A stretch of DNA of 64,000 nucleotides, from contig JADLSH010000113.1 of assembly GCA_016169945.1 (NCBI GenBank), positions 1,488,001 to 1,552,000 on the forward strand, written 5' to 3'. The notes under the pieces are model-generated. The model saw nothing but the letters and a program-made list of their open reading frames with translations, ran no database searches and was not told where the DNA came from. The translations under genes were made by a program, and so were the position numbers. Source of the stretch: Trachythela sp. YZ-2020 (lineage: Eukaryota; Cnidaria; Anthozoa; Malacalcyonacea; Clavulariidae). Positions 1-9,800 of the stretch are shown piece after piece; position 1 is the stretch's first letter, and every line of letters starts with the position of its first letter.

Positions 1-3000
1 GAACTGCGCTAAGACCTCTTGGCCATCAATCTGGCCGCCGTTCATATGCTTCATCGCCTTCTCGCAATCTTGGTGGTCTTCGTACTCGACATACGCGTAT
101 CCGGGGTGGACCAAATTCCTACTGGTAGGAAGATCGACACTGGCTACTTTTCCGTATACGCTAAATATCTCCAATATGTGATCTCGAGTTACGTTTCGTG
201 ATAAACGGTTTACGCACAATTTTTTTGTCTTGGGGCTCGGGCTGCGTCGTTTTCGTGGCGACTTGGATCGTGAAGCTGATCTTGACCTAAAAATTAATGA
301 TAATATTTATCCATTCAGCATATCCACATAACTTATAGTGAGACGTCCATATAATGGCATCTTTTCTATATAATTATTTATTAAAATATATTTTTATAAA
401 ACGAATAAACCGAAAATGAAATTATCGAAGGCAATTCTTTGCCAATGGTTATCAAACACTTACTATATTACTGGGTTTGGTGGATAATCCAAGTGAGTAG
501 ATATATACACAATTTAAGACCTAACCAGGAACGGTTGCGAAAAATGCAACACTAGGTCCTCTGGCAGGAATTGAACCCACGGCCCTGCGATTCCGGTGAA
601 ACTTACTATATTATATACTGCATGTTGTAAAAGAAACTATCAAAACATTTTAAACAACATTCAAGAAAATATTTCAGGATTCAAATAATCCATTTGTTAT
701 TAAGATGCATCTTCAAATTGTCATTATATCGTACAAAAAATTGCAGTCGGATTGCTGCCGAACTCTCGAATATTGACGGCAATTTTTTGACTGTGATGAT
801 TTATTAAGATTGCGAGGACTGGTACCTAAATAAGATAGTATTTACTTGTTTATAAGGGCCTGTTTATATAGAGGCGAGTTACTCGGCAACGGCGAGGTCC
901 CGGCCGTTATAGAAACTTATAGTTTTCCCAGGTGAGTGTTTACAGGACACAACCGTGTAACTCGCCAACAGAAAGACGCAGTAGCGAGATAAATATAGTT
1001 CCATGTATTAACACATTTCCCGCGTAACTCGTGAAACGAGCATGCATGCTTCCTTTATTTCCCACTTTGATTAATAACATAGCCAAATCTAGCCCTCAAA
1101 AGTGTATAAAAGAGGCATAATTACAATGTATTTAGCGGGCATTTACATACAGGTAACTCGCCCCCCATATAAACAAGCCCCAAGATAGTTTTTACTTGTT
1201 TGAATGCCTCTGAGGTTAAGATTGTCCAACACTGTACTTGTATTTCAGTCGGGCTTGCACCAATTTAATATACATACGCATTTATATATGTAAAACAATA
1301 ATCTAACCTTGATCTGGAGTGCGACGGTGATCGGCTATGGTTACGTGCCCCAGGGGTTGAAGATTTCGAACGCGACCGATACTGTCTGGGTGGCTTCGGA
1401 CGTTCGGTAATGCTCGGTCGGATACGTTCATTGGACGCCGACCGCGAACGTGATGGGGGGGCAACTTTAGGTTTGGGAGGTGGGGTTTTCTCTCGTGGGG
1501 GTGAGGGTGTTGGCCTCTTTGGAGGTAAGGCAGGGGGAGGGGTGGGTGATTTCTTGGGAGGAGGGGAATATTTTGGTTCAGCTTTCGGTTCAGGTTGGGG
1601 CTCCACACGCTCTGGCTTCTTTTCCGGTGTGGGTTCAGGTTTGGGCTCGGATTTTTTCTCGACAATTTTTTCAGTTTTCTTCGTTTCCTTTGCTGGGGCT
1701 TGTTTCACTGAAGATTTAGTACGTGCTGGAATGATATAGTTGACATCTTTGTGTTAACCTCAATATATTTACATATTAATGTTGGACTTTTTTTCCTCTA
1801 TGAATAAAATTATGGCATAAATTTGCCATCCAACATGGCGGCCAAAAAAACAAATGCTCGATGAAGGATGCGTTTTATTACAAATGCCAATATTCTGTTT
1901 AATATGATAGTATATTGTGCTTTTAAAAGCCATAGCGAATTTTTCACATTAGGTTTGTAAAAAACATACCTCGTAACAGTATTTGAAAATAATGCTGACA
2001 TCAGCAATTGATATGAATTATTCAAACCTTCTTAACTCACGACGGAATAATTGTATCGACTTGAAATTTCTTTTGTTATGACATACAAAACATGTTAAAC
2101 AGCCAGCTTTATAGGTTCCATGTTAGAATTTTGCCATGTTGACTGTGTAAAACCTCTATAGGGCTATCTTTCCTCTGTAGGCTACTACGCAACATCCTCT
2201 TATATAGAGTACATTATTTCTTTTGTCTGTCACTACATTACATTTTTTGTATATTGCATTGCACTATATACTTTTATGTAGCGCAGTAGTTTGCCAAATT
2301 CGGCAAACTACGACACCACTTTCACTTCTAGATTTGAATTTGTGAGAGGCTTGTTCGAAATCTACTATTAAAATGGCTTTTTTGTCAAAATCTCTTCACC
2401 GGCAGTGTTCTTGTCGAGACTCTGACACTTCTTTTTTCATCCACTTGAGTATTTGTCCAATTATTTTTTATATCACTTAAAATATTTGCCAAGTTGATAG
2501 TCAGAGCAAATAGAACACAGCCCACTTCGTAGGGTAACCCTACCTAACAGGGGGTGCAAAGCAAGCTTTGCTCATGAAGCAGGGCGTGGTCAGCAACCGA
2601 TGAAGGGTGAATCACCACTGAGGACCCCCTACAGGGTCAAAGGAGTTATCTTAAAGGCCCATCAATGGCCCAATATTATATTTTTGTTGATAAATGCCCT
2701 GTTCAAATCCAACATTTGGATTTGATATGGGAATTGGCACCCTTCCCCCAGTAAATCTATCCTGCTACCTAACATGTTTACATGGCTTATATAAACAGAA
2801 ACACAGTTTTTTTGCCAGGGTTATCTGTTTGCTAGGGTAACCCTACCCGTCTGCATCCGATTGCCCGACCGCTCAGTCCGCCGCCCCTGCATGTAAACAC
2901 AACATGCAAACATAACAGACAAGGGTAGCCCGCTAAGTAGAGTCACCCTACCTCCATGTAAACAGTTCAAATGAAGCCAACATGTTTGTCTAACATTGTT

Positions 3001-4888
3001 GGGTGCAACATTGTAGGCCTCGTTTGAACACTATGTTGGGTGATGTTGGAAAATGTTGGAAGACATTGTGCAACATGGTCTAACATTGTTGGACCAAGAA
3101 TGTTGGACAATGTTGGCCTTGTTTGAACCGGCCTTAACCCATTAACTGGCAGTACCCTACCACTGACGAGTAAAATTGTCTGTCATTAGACAGAGTAAAA
3201 TACTAAAGTAGGGTGCATCTGGGTGAATTGCAAGCTAATGGGTTAAGTATTGTCTACCCACCTTTCCCTTTCTTCTCCCCACTGGAACTAGAGCTGCTGG
3301 ACGATCTTGAGGTGCTTGATGAGTAACTACTGCTTGAACTACCACTACTAGAAGAACTGCCGCTACTTGAACCACTTGAACTGCTCGATCTTGACGAACC
3401 ACTAATGTGATGGAAAAATTTAAATGCAACTAGGTTTTTATAACAACTGGCCCAATTTATCCCAGAGATAACCATCCATGAAGATGATTGTATTGTTTGT
3501 CTGATGGAACATCCATCTTATTGTAAACACAAGACAAACTATCCAGACAAACCAGCTAGAATAGCGTGATCTATACTGGCAATGGTTCTGGGACAAATCA
3601 TGGAAGATACTTATCACACAGTTCTTCTAAATGCCATATTTATACACATAATAATGAAATAGGCACAAGCACAAGCTTGCACCAGCACGAGTATAAACAT
3701 ATGCATACATACTGATGGTGCAGAACGATTCTAATTGGTTTAAATCCTTGTGCTTGTGCCTATTTCATGCCGGTTAAAACAGGTTAGGGTGAGAGCATAA
3801 GCACAAGAAAAGAAAAAGTTTCACATGGCCAGTTCACAGGTGAGTTTCTTTGTGCTTATGGTTGCGCTTATTTCATTGTGTGAACCAGGCTATAGATGGA
3901 TCACCCGTCAAGACGAGCTTATGCATGCAAGTTACAAATCTGAGTCCAGGGTGCATTCGGTGTAGTCTAATCAGAAGATCTTCGGCGTAGAGCTACTGGC
4001 GCACAATCATCTTTCCTGGCATAGTGGCGTACGCTGTTTTTAACTTGGCGGCGCATAAATACCAATAAAATAATAAATACGTCAAACGATTCAAACGGGT
4101 AACACGGTAACAGGTTTACGCCCAAAATAATGTCACTAAACGGCGAATGACTTTAAACTTCTCAAAAATGGACCTAAAACGTGTGGAATTTTTGCAGAAC
4201 TGACTCATACAGTCATACGCCCTGGCGTGGGTGAGAGTCGGAAGAATGGGCCAGGGTGGGATGTTGGCGTAGTGTTGCGACTGCTTTGGCGTATCTTCGG
4301 CATAGCATTTACACCGAATGCACCCTGGATCTGAGTAGACAAACTATGCATATAGTTCATCCTGACATGATCTGATATTAATTGCCTGGCTGTTTGCCAC
4401 ATTTTATATACACTGAAAAATTATCAGTGTCAAATATAAGACAAACCATCTTTCTTTGAAGAGAAGGATATACTGTATTCAGCCAATGTTTATCGACATT
4501 ATTTCAATTTTATACTATATCCAATTCATATTAAATATATATATATATATATATTTCATACCTGCTCGAGGATGCTTTTCTCTTTTTAGTCTTTACATTA
4601 TCTTTACTTGATTTCTTTGTGAGGCTACGACCTCTGCTGGGCTTCTTCTCAGCCTTCGTAGTCTTGCTTTTGCTTTTAGTGCCTTTAGCTTTCGGAGACA
4701 CAGACCGACTGCGTCCTTTCGCCCTGCAAAAACACGTTGATTTTAAATCAAAATATTCGACAAAATACGAAAGATTCTAGCGTAAAACAAACGGAATTAA
4801 AAGAATACATATAGAAGTATGCATTTAGTTCAAAAAGAGCTGGAAATATTAAATAAATAGCCAGGATTGATATGGATTTTACTTACAT
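1..4888 (-). CDS. RNPS1: RNPS1, RNA-binding protein with serine-rich domain 1 (5' part, runs off left edge)
   Basis: Nuclear splicing activator and exon-junction-complex (ASAP/PSAP) subunit. Coding pieces in transcript order are 4887-4888 (only AT of the ATG), 4562-4723, 3262-3401, 1308-1725 and 1-286. All junctions are GT-AG and the phases add up (2, 2, 1, 2, then phase 0 at the edge), giving 336 residues in the window. The N-terminus is Lys/Ser/Arg-rich, followed by a poly-Ser block with interspersed Gly (3262-3401), a Pro/Lys/Glu-rich segment ending in RS dipeptides (1308-1725), and the start of an RRM (1-286) with RNP2-like LCVNRL and RNP1-like HPGYAYVEY. Near the edge, MNGGQIDGQEV closely matches the family's MDGGQIDGQE. 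The Arg/Pro-rich tail lies outside the window. Oddity: the start codon is interrupted by an intron. The Ser block and RRM together exclude a generic SR protein. Confidence 0.93.
505..600 (-). repeat. tRNA-derived SINE fragment in an RNPS1 intron
   Basis: The minus strand carries a B-box-like GGGTTCAATTCC. The segment 'atttaagacctaa' followed by 'ggtcctctggcag' is shared with the better preserved copy at 62840-62965, where an A box is also visible. Only the internal and 3' part of the tRNA-like head remains here. Confidence 0.5.
832..1201. mobile_element. MITE-like inverted-repeat element in RNPS1 intron
   Basis: Inverted termini are GGGCCTGTTTATATAGAGGC (from 856) and its imperfect complement ending at 1181 (ATATAAACAAGCCCC). 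They are followed inward by GAGTTAC/GTAACTC. The element is bracketed by a 20-bp direct repeat (832-851 and 1182-1201) with one mismatch. No coding capacity. Confidence 0.6.
2520..3140. repeat. Cluster of degraded dispersed elements in RNPS1 intron
   Basis: 2640-2760 is a reverse-oriented relative of 55740-56060; shared words are GGCCCAATATT, GATAAATGCCCT and AATCCAACATTTGGATTTG. At 2774-2965 the text CATGTTTACATGG recurs inverted as CCATGTAAACAG, with GGGTAACCCTACC and GGGTAGC inside, suggesting a foldback element. At 2985-3130 are many copies of the palindromic word CCAACATTGTTGG. Nothing coding. Confidence 0.45.
3655..3895. repeat. Foldback element rich in GCACAAG motifs
   Basis: AAATAGGCACAAGCACAAGC at 3657 is matched in inverted orientation by GTGCTTGTGCCTATTT ending near 3766. 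A second pair (AAGCACAAG and CTTTGTGCTTATGG) follows and ends in TGTGAACCAGGC, a terminus also seen in the MITE at 11889-12056. Confidence 0.45.
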
Positions 4889-5086
4889 TTTTAGAGAAAT
4901 ACAACAAAAACCAAGATGGCGGCGTTGTGTGCCCACGATACCAAGCGGTTGCTCCTCTACCATTACCATCTAGCGCTTTAGGAAATGCTGTTTTTGTAAA
5001 CAGATTTGAATTGATTTGAATATATCACTAAAATTTCGATTTTTTGTGAGAAAACATGTCTTAAAATCAACGAAAATAGCTCTTCT
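4889..5086. promoter_or_regulatory. Bidirectional promoter between RNPS1 and EEF2KMT
   Basis: About 200 bp separate the divergent start codons of RNPS1 (-) and EEF2KMT (+). The segment contains CCAAGATGGCGGCG at 4911-4924, which includes the AAGATGGCGGC core known as the YY1 motif of TATA-less metazoan housekeeping promoters. No TATA box sits in a convincing place. It also holds the 5'UTR of RNPS1, whose first exon ends at 4887. Sharing of the promoter is inferred from geometry. Confidence 0.6.
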
Positions 5087-8000
5087 ATGGCAGAATGTAA
5101 CGATGCGTTATGCTGCGTACAAAAACAGTATTTCCAAGCTGTAGCAATGAAGTATTTCGACTGGGAAAAATTGAGAAATTTGAAAATTGACGAGTCGTCG
5201 AACACTGAGCAAATAGCAGTCTTAAATGCAGTATGTAAAACAGTTAAAATTTTGTTATATTCAAGTAATTTTTTATCATTAGGTGTTTTTCTGGGAAATA
5301 TTGAAGACCACATCTTTTTTGGCAAAGTGACCACGCCCTTTTGGGTAGAATTTAGAGTTCTGATGTATTAGAGAAAATCAGTGGTGTTTGATAGATTCAA
5401 ACTGGAAGCACTCTTTAATAGCAGAAATTATAATCAGACAACTGGCCAACTGCTTAATGCAGGAATCAGACCTCTGTCACAGAGGTGAAAGCCACTTGTG
5501 TCACCAACACCCTAGTACCATAAACTGTAAAAGGTTTGGTATGCACTGGTTGATGTTCTGGTTCTTAGCTGACACTAAAACGCCACAGAAAAATAAACCA
5601 CATTCCCTGAACAGCCACCTATGCTTCTATGTTTTCATTTTTTCTAAGACAGTTTTGCACCCATTAAGCCAGCAATACCCTCCATCGAATGTGTATAAGT
5701 TGTCATTTTTGAAGTCACTACTGGCTATGTACGAGAACCAGGGCAGAGAAGTATGTGATGAGCTATACAGCTTAATAGCCGAGATAATGGCTAAGAAGAA
5801 AAGCTCAGAAGATGACTTTATTTACAAATCATATATTTTGGTAAGCTAACAGCAACACAGTTAAGAGTAATATGACTGCATCAGGCTGTCTTAATTTTTT
5901 GAAAGGTGCTGGATTATATATAAGCATATGATCTCTTTTTCAATGGCACTTTCCAGACTAGGGCCCATCGGGCATAGGGGTAGCAAATCTTTGAGTTAAG
6001 TCTCTTCGAATGTGTGGCATATATATAGTTAATTATAATATAAAGATTGAAAATATATGAAGATTGTGTATTTTTCTGTAACTTGTTTACATCTTTCAAA
6101 CGTCGGGGCTCATAACTCGAGCAACAAAACGGTTGCCTTCGTTCGAGTTAAGCGTCTATTTTTCTGTGGGGGTTAACTTGAACTATCTCAACTGTGTTAT
6201 GTACTTCAGGTTAAGCCCTTGAAGAAAATGGGCGTGGTTTGGACTTAACTCGAAGGGGCTTAACTCAAAGATTTGCTATACCATCTCGAAACAGAATAGA
6301 TGGGTTTCACTATGTGAGTGTGCAGCAGATGGTTCATGTTCAACCTGTGAGGTACCAGAGAGAGAAAAACAACAGAATTTCTTCCATAATTGTCTTATAT
6401 TTGGTGACAAATAGATCAAAATGAGATGCAGCCCTGGTTCAAATTCTTGGCCAATAACCATTTCTGTATCTTGCTTTATTAGCCATGCGGGCAAGCAGTG
6501 ACACTTTGTGAGTCTGCACAGTTTGTTTCACAAGGTACCACAGGACTTAACACTTGGCAAGTAAGTTAAAGTGAACTTCAATATTGCCTGAATAGGACAC
6601 ACCAGACAATACAGTACTCCCCTCTGTATTCTGCCCTTTGTTGACTCCTCCTAAGAGGAGACCCCTACCTTCTTGGGGCATTAATAACTCAATTATTGCT
6701 ATTTATTCAAATTGAAACGATTCAAATTTACTTCCTAGGCAGGACTGTACCTTAGTAACTGGTTGATACAGAACAAATCTGTGTTGCAAGGAAAGTATGT
6801 TAACGAAACTAAAATATATTTTAGTATAACAGACACAACACTTTTAAGACGGGCATCTCTCTAATACGGGCATCTCTCTAATACGGACACCTCTCTCATA
6901 CAGACACCTCTCTCAAAATGACACCTCTCTAATACCGCACCTCTTTCAAAAGGACACCTCTCTAATATGGACGTCAATCTAATATGGACAACTCTCGAAT
7001 ACGGACACCTCTCGAATACGGACACCTCTCTAATACGGCCACCTTTCTAATACGGAGGACACCTTTCTAATATGGAGATCTCTCTAATACGAACACCTCT
7101 CTAATACGGACACCTCTCTAATACGGCCACCTCTCTAATACGGCCACCTTTCTAATACGGACACCTTTCTAATACGGAGATCTCTCTAAAACGGACACTT
7201 CTCTAATAAGAAAACCTCTCTAATACGCCTCTCTCTTTCTCGCTGAGAAATACAGCTCTCTAAAACAGACACCAATTTTGTATTTCAAAGGAATATACTG
7301 GAATTAGGTTGTGGTGTTGGTCTCACAGGATTGATAACTTTACATTGCTGTCGCCCGAAATCTTACACCTTCACTGACTGTCATGAAAAAGTCTTAAACA
7401 AAGTCAAAGAAAATCTTCAAATTAATGGCTTTTGCTCGACAAAAACTAAACAAACTTCTGAGCGATGCCAAGATGAACGCGAAGTTTGCTTTGAAGAAAG
7501 GACGAGAGTTTCAGGGGAATTCAACAGTTCGTTTAGTTCACAGAGTGTACAAGAGTGTAGGACTTGCAATTTTATACAAAGTGATGAAAGTGTTGTTACA
7601 GAGCAATGTAGTGCTATTGTTTGTCAACTTGATTGGGAAAGCTGTACTCTGGAAGAAATTGAAAGATACCATCCTGATATTATCCTCGCCTCAGGTAAGC
7701 ACAGATACACACGTAAGAATGCACAAGTTGTAACAAAGCTGCAGCAGACTTGTACCAATGCTGTTTCAACAACTTGTTATCAGAATGTGTTCGCACTGCT
7801 TGTTCCCAGCTTATTGACGGCTTGTTGACAACTTGCTATATCGTGACAGTTCGTCTAGACCGATGATGCGTCTGTTTGTCGTGTCCACACACAGACGATC
7901 GAATTATCAGACGGCTAATAGCTTCCAGACGAAGGGCCTTCACTCGAAACGTGGAAGTTATGTTTTTTAGGTAGTTTGATCCTGATAATTATCATACAGA

Positions 8001-9335
8001 ACTATCATTTCCCTGCCCGAGTTTGTCTAGATGGATCATCCGTTTCTAGTATGAAACGAACGAATCTTTTATCATTTTAGATGTCATTTTTGATCCTCGC
8101 ATTATCGAGCCTCTTGTGAATGTTATCAAAGGTCTTTTGAGGTGAGTTATTCTATCAACAATGAGAGGGTTTTGCCTTTCAACTCTGATGCCCAATTGCT
8201 ATTATTTCTCATATTATCCTCGCTTCCCACCTGTCTAGTCACAAAGGCCATAAATGGCGGCCAGTCACTTACATCGCATCCACAATCAGAAACAGAAATA
8301 CCTACGAAAAATTTCTGTATCATTTAGGTAAGTAAATGGAATATGTCAACATGTTCTGAAATATCTCAAACGTGGGTCTCCAGTGTAAGTAGTATTCTAC
8401 AATAAGCTGCCATGTTTTGCGTATGAACTACCTGAAAAATATATCTCAAACGTGGGGGTTCAGTGTAGGTATGATTCTACAATAAGCTGCCGTGGTTTGT
8501 GTCTGAACTACCTGAAAAAGATATCTCAAACGTGGTGCTACCTACACTGGACCCCCACGTTTGAGATATCTTTTTCAGGTAGTTCAGACACAAACCACGG
8601 CAGCTTATTGTAGAATACTACCTACACTGGAACACCACGTTTGACAGATCTTTTTCAGGTAGTTCAGACACAAACCACGGCAGCTTATTGTAGAATACTA
8701 CCTACACTGGAACACCACGTTTGACAGATCTTTTTCAGGTAGTTCAGACGCAAACCATGGCAGCTTATTGTAGAATACTACCTACACTGGACCACCACGT
8801 TTGAGATATCTTTTTCAGGTAGTTCAGACACAAACCACGGCAGCTTATTGTAGAATACTACCTACACTGGAACACCACGTTTGACAGATCTTTTTCAGGT
8901 AGTTCAGACACAAACCACGGCAGCTTATTGTAGAATACTACCTACACTGGACCACCACGTTTGACAGATCTTTTTCAGGTAGTTCAGACGCAAACCATGG
9001 CAGCTTATTGTAGAATACTCAATACTACATACACTGTACTCCAACGTTCATTGCATGTGAGCGGTAAAATTATCTAAAATATTAAACTTTGGGTTCTACG
9101 TCCATGTTACGCACACAATAGGGTTAGGGATTGGGTCGGGATTAGGGTCAAGATCAAAGAGAAATATTCGTGACTCGTAACATGGCGTTATAACCAAACT
9201 TTCTATATATTTTATATTTCAGATCAAGCTGGTATAAAAGGGAATCAAATTCATTCTGATCCAGAAAGCTTTATATTTTACGATAAGACATCTGAGATGA
9301 TATTACTCCAACTAGAACTCTCATCGTTGACATAA
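5087..9335 (+). CDS. EEF2KMT: EEF2KMT (FAM86), eEF2-lysine N-methyltransferase
   Basis: SAM-dependent class I methyltransferase that trimethylates a lysine of elongation factor 2 in the cytosol. Eight exons: 5087-5230, 5649-5840, 6483-6560, 6739-6794, 7291-7694, 8081-8141, 8239-8327, 9223-9335. All introns are GT-AG and phases are consistent; the product is 378 aa (human about 330). The FAM86 N-terminal domain is residues 1 to about 112 (AVAMKYFDW, then YPPSNVYK). It is followed by the substrate-side segment VSQGTTGLNTW and the SAM-binding motif I ILELGCGVGLTG at about 159-170. Next come FTDCHEKVL, QLDWES and HPDIILASDV (post-I and motif II regions), YIASTIRN, and the C-terminal EMILLQLELSSLT matching the family tail. 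A Ser/Gln/Glu-rich insert in exon 5 before QLDWES makes it longer than the human protein. Introns 2, 4, 5 and 7 carry repeats described separately. It converges on TEX2, with 465 bp between stop codons. Confidence 0.95.
5395..5530 (-). repeat. SINE head remnant, EEF2KMT intron 1
   Basis: The words AAACTGGAAGCACTCTT, AATTATAATCAGACAACTG, GCAGGAATC and CACAGAGGTGAAAG occur in the same order as in the SINE heads at 29075-29200, 39395-39470 and 49140-49270. This places a decayed minus-strand copy in the first intron of EEF2KMT. Confidence 0.55.
5978..6282. mobile_element. Inverted-repeat element in EEF2KMT intron 2
   Basis: TAGCAAATCTTTGAGTTAAG at 5981-6000 is repeated inverted as CTTAACTCAAAGATTTGCTA at about 6259-6278. 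Internal copies of the CTCGA/GAGTTAAG words extend the symmetry. No coding capacity; MITE-like. Confidence 0.6.
6843..7250. repeat. Minisatellite, unit about 18 bp, EEF2KMT intron 4
   Basis: More than twenty degenerate copies of CTCTCTAATACGGACACC run across most of the 496-bp intron. The same unit occurs in reverse complement at 27371-27745 inside another gene. Confidence 0.9.
7697..7845 (+). mobile_element. Fragment of ACACGT-terminal TIR element, EEF2KMT intron 5
   Basis: TACACACGTAAGAATGCAC followed by GTTGTAACAA and ACTTGTACCAATGCTGT matches the left part of the elements at 42325-42680 and 46027-46365. The right terminus is missing. Confidence 0.55.
8364..9020. repeat. 80-bp tandem array with an internal head-to-head inversion, EEF2KMT intron 7
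   Basis: The core is TTTTTCAGGTAGTTCAGACA, then ACCACGGCAGCTTATTGTAG, AATACTACCTACACTGG and CCACGTTTGAGATATC. On the plus strand this unit repeats with exact 80-bp spacing from about 8541 to 9020. At 8364-8540 two units run in the opposite orientation, so the junction near 8540 is a long palindrome. Related arrays lie at 56920-57970 and 60665-61290, and a single unit at 18003-18110. Confidence 0.9.
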
Positions 9336-9632
9336 CACCATTTATTGATTTATTTAATATCTACTCTTTTAATATATTCTCTTTACTCATAAAATACAAG
9401 CTATCTCTTTTTTAATACTGTCCTTATCGGCATTTTACTAAAATTTTATATTTACCTCTTCTAATTTCTGCTTTGTACAAATGCGACTAATTTCAACTCA
9501 AAATACCCATTTTTAACATTCTTTATATTTACAATTAATTTATCTACATAAGCCACTGAACTCAAAACGACCTGGACAGCCACCTTAGAAAGACCCGGCG
9601 ACCCCAGTTGGTCATGAAAAACCCAGCCTCGT

Positions 9633-9690
9633 CCCTAGGCTCCAACTCGCACGGCGGTGCGCCACCCACGCGCCCGAGTTGGAGCCTGGG
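9633..9690. repeat. Perfect-type stem-loop between convergent genes
   Basis: CCTAGGCTCCAACTCG (9634-9649) and CGAGTTGGAGCCTGGG (9675-9690) form a 15-16 bp stem around a GC-rich loop. It lies between the EEF2KMT stop (9335) and the TEX2 stop (9801). No T-run typical of a terminator follows; it is probably a small foldback element. Confidence 0.5.
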
Positions 9691-9800
9691 AACTGTCAAA
9701 AACCCTTCAAATGACAAAAAGGTCGTTTCTATGAAGGTAGCGTTTCAGGTCTTTTGGGGTGCAATGGCCTAATTTCAATTTACTATTCGTGAATCTTACA

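Noticed and set aside
1410..1739. Plus-strand open frame rich in Gly/Phe
   Set aside because: Antisense shadow of the Pro/Lys/Glu-rich RNPS1 exon 1308-1725.
1831..1845. ACATGGCGGCC in an RNPS1 intron as a second YY1 site
   Set aside because: Lies deep in an intron, a single weak match without promoter context.
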